Shown piece after piece: positions 1 to 5,360 of a DNA stretch of 8,631 nucleotides (positions are counted from its first letter, which is position 1; each line of letters opens with the position of its first letter). The notes beneath the pieces are model-generated. The model had not been told where the DNA came from and ran no database searches. It saw nothing but the letters and a program-made list of their open reading frames with translations. Source of the DNA: Methanosarcinales archaeon. Its GTDB lineage: Archaea; Halobacteriota; Methanosarcinia; Methanosarcinales; Methanogasteraceae. The stretch spans positions 1 to 8,631 of the forward strand of contig JAUWGA010000076.1 of the NCBI GenBank assembly GCA_030606635.1, read 5' to 3'. The position numbers were made by a program, and so were the translations under genes.

Positions 1-644
1 CGACGCGGCGTGCAGAGCGCAAATATCCCGATGTAGGGCATGTCAGCCCGCGCCTTCGGATGCGTTTTCATCCTCACAACACCTGCCACCCGGTGCAGGA
101 AGAAGACGATCACGGCATGGGAAAACTCATCAAGCCCATCAAGCGCATCCGTGTACTGTGTCTCTAAAACGACCTCGGACGTCACATCATCCCATCTGTC
201 GCGGGAAACGAACCCCTTCACAGGCGACCTCACGACCCCGATCTTTCTCACCGAAAATCTCCCAAATGCATCCGCAATCATCCTATCGTGATCGAAAGCC
301 AGTTTCGGGATCTGGTCCGGGGCAAACAGCACTGCATCTGCCGCATCGGTGCCGGCAGAGAGAGTGCCCGATCCTGCCGCAAGGTAACATGCCGAGACCG
401 TGTGCCCACGCGGGTCTCTCCCGGGATCAGAATATATGCCGACCAGTTCTTTGATCTCGATATCAAGCCCGGTCTCTTCCTTTGCCTCCCTCTTTGCAGC
501 AGCTTCTACAGTCTCCCCAACCTCAACAAATCCGCCGGGAAGCGCGTAGTGCCCTTTGAACGGATCGTTCTTCCGCCTGATCAGCACGATCTTCTGCTGG
601 TACTCGATTATGATGTCCACGGTGAGCGCTGGTGTTTTTATCAT
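1..644 (-). CDS. Nudix hydrolase fused to TsaA/TrmO-like tRNA methyltransferase domain (3' end outside window)
   Basis: The reverse complement gives one uninterrupted frame of 214 codons from ATG 644 to the window edge. Residues 1-129 form a Nudix hydrolase domain. A complete Nudix box (GX5EX7REUXEEXGU) spans G38 to L60, with E44, R52, E53, E56 and E57 in place, and is followed by YSDPGRDPRGHTV (71-83), a stretch resembling archaeal ADP-ribose pyrophosphatases. From about residue 130 the protein becomes TsaA/TrmO-like: IGVVRSPVKG (135-144), ALDGLDEFSH (167-176) and YIGIFALCTPRR just before the edge. This family methylates t6A37 in tRNA using S-adenosylmethionine. The expected PNPIG continuation lies outside the window. 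The family usually reads ATRSP where this protein has ALCTP. The gene is probably cotranscribed with the two genes upstream. The reading frame stays open upstream of ATG 644, but that stretch overlaps the microprotein gene, so 644 is the preferred start. Domain calls are strong; substrates are inferred from the families. Confidence 0.9.
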   Translation of the reverse strand, partial: MIKTPALTVDIIIEYQQKIVLIRRKNDPFKGHYALPGGFVEVGETVEAAAKREAKEETGLDIEIKELVGIYSDPGRDPRGHTVSACYLAAGSGTLSAGTDAADAVLFAPDQIPKLAFDHDRMIADAFGRFSVRKIGVVRSPVKGFVSRDRWDDVTSEVVLETQYTDALDGLDEFSHAVIVFFLHRVAGVVRMKTHPKARADMPYIGIFALCTPR

Positions 645-667
645 TTTAATCCATCCGAAGTATCCTA

Positions 668-751
668 CTATGTCAAGAGGTATATTACCAGAAGCGAGAG
701 GAGCGCCATCACAAGGAGGATCACTATCACCTTCTCTTCCTTCGCAATCAT
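668..751 (-). CDS. 27-residue single-helix membrane microprotein
   Basis: This short frame starts with ATG 751, immediately after the TAG stop (752-754) of the RHH gene, and ends at TAG 668-670. The product has a charged N-terminus (MIAKEEK) followed by about 19 hydrophobic residues (V8 to L26), enough for one membrane helix. A GGAGG ribosome binding site lies 8 bases before the ATG, inside the 3' end of the upstream gene. Placement, spacing, ribosome binding site and helix together argue for a real gene, although it is below most gene-calling length limits. I do not recognise the family. It could be a small membrane partner or regulator made together with the RHH protein. Proximity to cytochrome genes raises the thought of a CcmD-like role, but it lies in the other transcription unit and there is no sequence support for that. 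Confidence 0.6.
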   Translation of the reverse strand: MIAKEEKVIVILLVMALLSLLVIYLLT

Positions 752-1795
752 CTATCCGTCCTCCGGTTGCAGCACGATGAGGCGCCCAAGCTCCTCTGCC
801 CTGTACGTGTGCCCACCTGCAGCGAGCAACCGGATCAGCATCTCCTTTATGACGTTTATCGAATCAGGATCGCGGTAACCATGATCGACCACGATCCTGC
901 CATCGCTGGCGCTGATGTCGATATGCTCAACGATGTGCATCGTCTCGTACAGGTGCTTCAGGCGTTTCAGGAAATCCGGATGCGCATCGCAGGCGGCATC
1001 TTTCATGCCCTGCTCTATGACGATCGTATCCAGCGGTATCCGGTTGGCAAGCAGGTCCTCAAACTCATGCCTGTGCATCGTGACCATGTTGTAGTCTGAT
1101 CCTATATGCAGGTCGACCATAGTCTGCCAGAAGTCCGGTTTTGCCTCCATCTCGCACGATGCCCTGTGCAACTTCCCGAAATGGTGCGACAGGTCATTGT
1201 ATGCCGTGTCCGCACTGTCCTTCCGCTGCATATCCATGCGTATCGACCTCGTCCTCCTGTTGACGTTGCTGACCCCGAGATGCTTCTGCTTTGCGAGAAA
1301 CAACCCGACCATTCCGGATAAAACCTCATTTAAAAATACGCTTCTTCCGGTAATCACGGCAATGGCGGTCTTCGGTGCGATATCGTCATCATATTCCATA
1401 ATTATGGCGGTCTGCCAGCCATATTCCTTCCATCTACGGTTGAGATGGTCGACCAGCTCGGATACCCTGTTGATGATGAGCGGATCGATGATGTCATCCA
1501 GCATCTCAGGATCGACCAGGGTGTCTTTCGTGCATTTCAAGAACCATTCGAACATCGGATAATCGATCATTGCGCAGAAACCGTCTTCGATGAGCAGTTC
1601 GCGCGGGGAATGGTACTGGTCATCCAGATTCGCACGGCGTGCCTCATCAAGCGACCCATGATGCTGTATCATGAGATCGGCAAACTCGATGATATCCCGC
1701 ACCGCCGCGCTGAGGTTGCCGCCATGCTGCTCGATCAGCGGTTCGATCTGTTTCAGATGCTCTGATTCGATAGAGATGTTTTTTCTTACTATCAT
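752..1795 (-). CDS. Ribbon-helix-helix protein with large unrecognised C-terminal region, probable transcription regulator
   Basis: The protein has 347 residues when started at ATG 1795. The N-terminus fits an RHH DNA-binding fold: strand VRKNISIE (3-10), a first helix at about 11-25, then NLSAAVRDIIEFAD (27-40) as the second helix. RHH domains bind DNA as dimers through paired N-terminal strands. Residues 41-347 are soluble, with no membrane segment, and I cannot assign them to a family. They contain many histidines, including H241-x-H243 and H281, H287, H291 and H305, so a ligand- or metal-sensing role is possible but not shown. A GTG at 1831 would add 12 residues. ATG 1795 is preferred because the RHH strand normally lies at the extreme N-terminus. 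No strong ribosome binding site precedes it. It leads a likely operon with the microprotein and the Nudix-TrmO gene. GTCTG repeats just upstream are candidate binding sites for this protein. Confidence 0.75.
   Translation of the reverse strand: MIVRKNISIESEHLKQIEPLIEQHGGNLSAAVRDIIEFADLMIQHHGSLDEARRANLDDQYHSPRELLIEDGFCAMIDYPMFEWFLKCTKDTLVDPEMLDDIIDPLIINRVSELVDHLNRRWKEYGWQTAIIMEYDDDIAPKTAIAVITGRSVFLNEVLSGMVGLFLAKQKHLGVSNVNRRTRSIRMDMQRKDSADTAYNDLSHHFGKLHRASCEMEAKPDFWQTMVDLHIGSDYNMVTMHRHEFEDLLANRIPLDTIVIEQGMKDAACDAHPDFLKRLKHLYETMHIVEHIDISASDGRIVVDHGYRDPDSINVIKEMLIRLLAAGGHTYRAEELGRLIVLQPEDG
760..764 (-). promoter_or_regulatory. Ribosome binding site GGAGG for the microprotein
   Basis: GGAGG on the minus strand sits inside the last codons of the RHH gene, 8 bases upstream of ATG 751. 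It is one of only two strong Shine-Dalgarno matches noted at gene starts here, and it is the main reason to accept the 27-residue frame as a gene. Confidence 0.6.
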
Positions 1796-1805
1796 GCGTG
1801 ACCAC

Positions 1806-1828
1806 TGTCTGCGGAGTATTATCAGACA
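1806..1828. repeat. Inverted repeat TGTCTG-N11-CAGACA, candidate operator
   Basis: Two perfect 6-base arms (1806-1811 and 1823-1828) are separated by 11 bases. The element lies 11 to 33 bases upstream of ATG 1795, over the predicted transcription start. The arms share the core GTCTG with the direct repeats further upstream. An RHH dimer pair binding here would block transcription, so autoregulation is a reasonable inference. Confidence 0.4.
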
Positions 1829-1869
1829 CACTATGTTTTAATAAGCAAGATAGATATATCTTTCGAGGG

Positions 1870-1891
1870 GTCTGTCCAATTACGTCTGTCC
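1870..1891. repeat. Direct repeat GTCTGTCC, two copies 14 bases apart
   Basis: Identical 8-base copies occur at 1870-1877 and 1884-1891, separated by ATTACG. They lie just upstream of the TATA-like elements. With the inverted repeat at 1806-1828 they bring the count of GTCTG cores to four in about 85 bases, which suggests a multi-site regulatory region for the adjacent RHH gene. Confidence 0.4.
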
Positions 1892-1954
1892 GAGCCACGG
1901 TGGCGGGATCGAATACGCCAGAATACCATAGAAACTTCTGTACTCGACGCCCCA

Positions 1955-3019
1955 TCACTCAACCATCTGACGTGCTGCCATACTCTTCCTCTGCAGCTTT
2001 CTCCCGACTGAGAAGAAGATTAAGACGTGTAGCCCGATGAGCGCCAGGCGATGGATGCCGATCGGGATCGGGGACTGCCACAACCCGATCATGGATGTGA
2101 CAGTGAGCACCACCACCAGGAAGAGAGCAGCCGATGCGGTAAAGAAAATGATCGAGAGCGGACGCGCCCTTCTTCGCACAAATTTCCGGATCGGATCGAT
2201 GATCCGGAGCACACCGGAAAACCGGTTTGTAGGCAGATCTTCCTTTGCGATCTCGGAGATACCAAACGGCAGCGTTCGCTCGACAAGGTATCTGCCCCAT
2301 GTGTAGTATGCAGCCACATATATGGTCAGCACGACAGACATCGCAGCGACCAGGATCGCATCGCCATACAGCAGGTCTGCAAGAATCGTTGTGATCGGTA
2401 TGGTCAGTACCGGGACAAAGACCCATGCCCATACCCACGAGTTCTTCCACATCCGAAACTCAAAAGTGATCTCTGCCCACCACAGGACAAAGAGCATCGC
2501 CATCGCATACGGTATGATCGTCCCGTAAGCCCGCAGAAGATAGATGAATACGGCAAGCGTCACATTGATCAGGAGCACCAGCCGCAGAAACCTGAATATC
2601 TCTTCCCTGACACTGACCACTTCGGACCCTGGGTTGTGGACACGTTTCTGCATCCGGTCGATGTTCGTGTTCATATACTTAAGCTGAGCTGCCACATCGT
2701 TCATCGAGACCTGCGACTCCACGATGTCATTTAAGATCGGTTCGAGCCGTGCATAGATTCCTTTTTCAAATCCGAGATCGAGCAGTTGTTCGAAGAGGAT
2801 ACTCTTCTTGATAAACTGTATACTCCCGAAGAGCGATCCAGTGCCGATCAAAAGGAGGATTGCATTGAAGATGAAGTCGTTTTTTTCAAATTCTCCGGTG
2901 AGATTGTACATCACCGGGAAGACCGAGATCGCTATCAGGTATACCGAGGCGCACAGTACAGAGAACGCCCCGAACTTCTCTAGTACCGTCAAACTTTGTT
3001 TTTTCTCTATTTTGCTCAC
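1955..3019 (-). CDS. Uncharacterised polytopic membrane protein
   Basis: The 354-residue product has about eight hydrophobic segments, at roughly 17-36, 48-66, 144-163, 168-187, 196-214, 221-243, 287-309 and 318-337. A soluble, mostly helical stretch lies between the second and third (67-142). It includes a region likely to form an amphipathic or coiled-coil helix (about 90-127). A strongly basic stretch, RKFVRRRARP (278-287), lies just before the seventh helix and probably faces the cytoplasm. There is no heme motif, transporter signature or catalytic motif that I recognise. The start is GTG 3019, overlapping the rnp2 stop by four bases (GTGA). No other start codon precedes the first helix. 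It is the last gene of the cytochrome operon, so a role in the cell envelope or in cytochrome assembly is possible, but only by association. Confidence 0.75.
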   Translation of the reverse strand: MSKIEKKQSLTVLEKFGAFSVLCASVYLIAISVFPVMYNLTGEFEKNDFIFNAILLLIGTGSLFGSIQFIKKSILFEQLLDLGFEKGIYARLEPILNDIVESQVSMNDVAAQLKYMNTNIDRMQKRVHNPGSEVVSVREEIFRFLRLVLLINVTLAVFIYLLRAYGTIIPYAMAMLFVLWWAEITFEFRMWKNSWVWAWVFVPVLTIPITTILADLLYGDAILVAAMSVVLTIYVAAYYTWGRYLVERTLPFGISEIAKEDLPTNRFSGVLRIIDPIRKFVRRRARPLSIIFFTASAALFLVVVLTVTSMIGLWQSPIPIGIHRLALIGLHVLIFFSVGRKLQRKSMAARQMVE

Positions 3020-3354
3020 CTTTTCTCGCTAAAAAATCGTTTTGAACCCTTAACCGTTCCTGAAACTCCGATCACGCGAACAGCGGCGCGTTTGTCCCTG
3101 ATCTCATAGATCGTGGCGAGCACGGCACGGGTGCGCACAGTCTCCCTGTGCACGCATGAAACGATCCCTTCCGTGCCATCAAACGACAGCACCCGGATAT
3201 CGCACTCGCTGCTGCCCGCGTCCCCGAGCAGCGATTGCGATGACCGATCCAGTTCGAAGGTGAGATCACGTCTCGATATCGTGTCCGCATCATCAGGTAA
3301 TATCCTGAAAGCGAGGTACCGCTTTCTCCCGCGCAAGGAGGGAAGGAGTTTCAT
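3016..3354 (-). CDS. rnp2: Ribonuclease P protein component 2 (Pop5 family)
   Basis: This 112-residue protein matches the archaeal Pop5/Rnp2 family in length and order of motifs. It opens with MKLLPSLRGRKRYLAFRI, the typical basic N-terminus and first strand. The middle has LLGDAGSSECDIRVLSFDGTEG (about 42-63), and it closes with RVIGVSGTVKGSKRF (about 93-107), the family's most recognisable C-terminal signature. Rnp2 is one of the protein subunits that assist the catalytic RNA of RNase P in trimming the 5' leader of precursor tRNAs. It normally pairs with Rnp3 (Rpp30), which is not in this window. ATG 3354 overlaps the ccmF stop (ATGA), with GGTGGTG just upstream. In many archaea pop5 sits among RNA-processing and proteasome genes, so its place between ccmF and a membrane protein is unusual. 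Confidence 0.9.
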   Translation of the reverse strand: MKLLPSLRGRKRYLAFRILPDDADTISRRDLTFELDRSSQSLLGDAGSSECDIRVLSFDGTEGIVSCVHRETVRTRAVLATIYEIRDKRAAVRVIGVSGTVKGSKRFFSEKR

Positions 3355-5360
3355 TTAACACCACCGCGTATGGATCGTGTAAGTAGTTCTCTCTTCTTTA
3401 TCACCAGCATGTAGACCGATATGATTATAAAGTGTATGCCGACCAGCATAAGAATGCATCCAGTCCAGAGCAGGGATGCCCCTGGTATGATTTTGACGCT
3501 TATCGGGATTACCGCTTCGGTTGCTATATGGGATCTTGTCCCGCTGAACTGCGCATACACATCACGCGCTATACCACGATTGATCATCGGATCGTGAACG
3601 TCCCCGAAGTGCGCGGTCCTGGTAAATCCGGTAGCACCGGAGCAGTAGGGTTTACCATCCTTATAGACGTTTAGATGCGCAGTCTGTGTCCATGTGCCAT
3701 CCGGATTCTGGAAGACGTCAAACTCTGCAAGCTCCATGCTCCAGCCGTTCCCCATATCCTTCTTTGTGCCCAGTTCATCTACACCGTACACGGCGCTTGA
3801 AGAGATATCAAATGATGTGGCGGCGATTACGCCTGCTATCACCAGTACGAAACCAAGGTGGACAAGGTTGATCCCTGTCGTCCGAAACCTCATGCGTCCA
3901 TGCATCCGCCTGAGATCCATTGAGAACTTGGACAAGATCGCAATAAACGCAAACAGGAACGTCGGCACAAACGCCCACACCGAGATCGATCCGAGTGCCT
4001 TTATAATTATTGAGGATGTCTGGTAAAATTCGCCCCCGCCATCCAGCAGTTTGTGACCCGGCAACATCGCCAGCAAAAGCGAAATTGCGAATATGAAAAT
4101 CAGTATATATTTAATGAACGTATCCTGGATCCTGCCATACGCCATGCATACACCGGTCAGCAGTATGAGCAGTATCGCCGGAATAAAGCACCAGACATTG
4201 AAAAACCCCTGTGGGATTATGACCTTTGTGGCGAAGAGATGCTGCGAGACAAAACTGTATGCAAGTCCCCAGAAGCATACGAAAGCGATTACAATCAGCA
4301 GGATATTCGTCCATAAAAAGGTATTACGCGTCGAAAAGATGGATTTCGTAGGGGTGGTTGTCACGCGGGTTCGCAGGAACTTATGCATCCCGAGTCCGGT
4401 TGCCATGATGCTGGTAACGAGTATGCAAAAGACCAGCAATCCGAACGTTGGAGTGCCAGGAAAGTCATGGAGCGAGTGTATGATCCCTTGTCTGGTAACC
4501 AGTGTCACGCAGATCGTGGCTATAAATAAAAATATCGTTGCTACTGGTGCAGCAGTCGTATATTCCTTCCCCTCATGATATCTGGCGATTATATGCAGCA
4601 CAGCGGTTACGAACAGCCACAATATGAGCGTCGCGGTCTGCACGGGGTCCCAGTTCCAGAAACCGCCCCACCCGACGAGCTTGTATGCCCATACGCCACC
4701 GGATACCATGCATATCGAAAGAAACATCCACGACATCCTGAGCCACTGTCGCGATGCCCTGTGCCATCCTTCCTTGCCTGTGATGAGATGAGCAGCTCCC
4801 GCAGACGCGGGAACGATCGTCGCCGCGTAGGATATGAACGTGACGAACGGATGGATAACCATCCATATCGTGATGAAGACCGGATTTAATCCGTTGCCAT
4901 CCTCCGGAACATGATCGATCAGCTCGATGATCGGCCTGAACGGCTCGGACTTGATGCAGAACAAGAGGATGAAGATCGATATGATCATCGCGATGAGTTC
5001 AGTCTTCCGCTGCAGCGGATTCTTAAATCCGTAATCCTCTATGATGAACCAGACCGCAAGGACGGATGCCCATGCCCACAACAGGTACGTTCCCTGCTGC
5101 CCTGCAAAGACCGCCGCTATCTTATAAAGAAGCGTCATCCCGCTTGCAGAGTACTGCCACACATAAAGGACGCTAAAATTATCATTGATGAAATAGTATG
5201 CCATCAAACCTATCGCGGCGCTCTGGAGCAACAGCGCCAGCCGGGCCATGGTCAGGATGTGGGTGGTACTGATCCGGTATCTATCGTAGACTAGCAGCGC
5301 TATCACTACAAGCAGTTCGCATACCAGTGCCGCGTATAGTAAGATCTCCCCATCGGTCAT
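3351..5360 (-). CDS. ccmF: Cytochrome c maturation protein CcmF, heme ligation
   Basis: The 669-residue polytopic membrane protein is close in length to bacterial CcmF (about 650). CcmF takes heme from holo-CcmE and helps attach it to CXXCH cysteines of apocytochromes outside the membrane. An N-terminal block reading FSVLYVWQYSAS (62-73) and GQQGTYLLWAW (87-97) fits the family. The tryptophan-rich WWD motif is WGGFWNWDPVQ (231-241). Likely heme or periplasmic histidines are H170 (in IHPF), H256 (LHII), H298 (SLHDF) and H501 (LVHLGF), matching the four conserved histidines of the family. Residues about 515-628 form the outside soluble domain, followed by a final helix (629-655). The WWD motif ends in Q where most members have E. 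ATG 5360 overlaps the cytochrome gene's stop codon (ATGA), so enzyme and substrate are probably made together. No ccmA, B, C or E lies in the window. Confidence 0.93.
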   Translation of the reverse strand: MTDGEILLYAALVCELLVVIALLVYDRYRISTTHILTMARLALLLQSAAIGLMAYYFINDNFSVLYVWQYSASGMTLLYKIAAVFAGQQGTYLLWAWASVLAVWFIIEDYGFKNPLQRKTELIAMIISIFILLFCIKSEPFRPIIELIDHVPEDGNGLNPVFITIWMVIHPFVTFISYAATIVPASAGAAHLITGKEGWHRASRQWLRMSWMFLSICMVSGGVWAYKLVGWGGFWNWDPVQTATLILWLFVTAVLHIIARYHEGKEYTTAAPVATIFLFIATICVTLVTRQGIIHSLHDFPGTPTFGLLVFCILVTSIMATGLGMHKFLRTRVTTTPTKSIFSTRNTFLWTNILLIVIAFVCFWGLAYSFVSQHLFATKVIIPQGFFNVWCFIPAILLILLTGVCMAYGRIQDTFIKYILIFIFAISLLLAMLPGHKLLDGGGEFYQTSSIIIKALGSISVWAFVPTFLFAFIAILSKFSMDLRRMHGRMRFRTTGINLVHLGFVLVIAGVIAATSFDISSSAVYGVDELGTKKDMGNGWSMELAEFDVFQNPDGTWTQTAHLNVYKDGKPYCSGATGFTRTAHFGDVHDPMINRGIARDVYAQFSGTRSHIATEAVIPISVKIIPGASLLWTGCILMLVGIHFIIISVYMLVIKKRELLTRSIRGGVK

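Larger units (their letters stand above)
1796..1954 (-). promoter_or_regulatory. Promoter region of the RHH-microprotein-Nudix/TrmO unit
   Basis: This is the only sizeable gap between genes. On the minus strand it holds two AT-rich TATA-box candidates: GATATATC (1853-1860, within the perfect palindrome AGATATATCT at 1852-1861) and TTATTAAAAC (1835-1844). With the usual archaeal offset of about 25 bases, transcription would start near 1830 or 1815, leaving a short leader before ATG 1795. No clear U-rich terminator is seen after the upstream membrane-protein gene, so readthrough from unit 1 is possible. Promoter assignment is inference from sequence pattern only. Confidence 0.5.

Noticed and set aside
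288..878. Plus-strand open frame of 196 codons across the Nudix-TrmO gene
   Set aside because: The opposite strand encodes clear Nudix and TrmO motifs over the same bases; the plus-strand translation has no recognisable domain.
752..1831. GTG 1831 as start of the RHH gene
   Set aside because: It adds 12 residues before the RHH strand, which normally lies at the N-terminus, and overlaps the putative operator. It is kept only as an alternative.
1892..1954. Transcription terminator after the membrane-protein gene
   Set aside because: No U-rich run follows the stop codon and the only stem (CCAC/GTGG near 1915) is too short to support a call.
2051..2734. Plus-strand open frame of 227 codons
   Set aside because: It is antisense to the membrane-protein gene, is rich in D, R, H and P with no domain or ribosome binding site, and looks like a codon-bias shadow.
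3016..3354. CcmE or another cytochrome-assembly gene next to ccmF
   Set aside because: The 112-residue product lacks a membrane anchor and CcmE heme-binding motif, and matches Pop5/Rnp2 from end to end.
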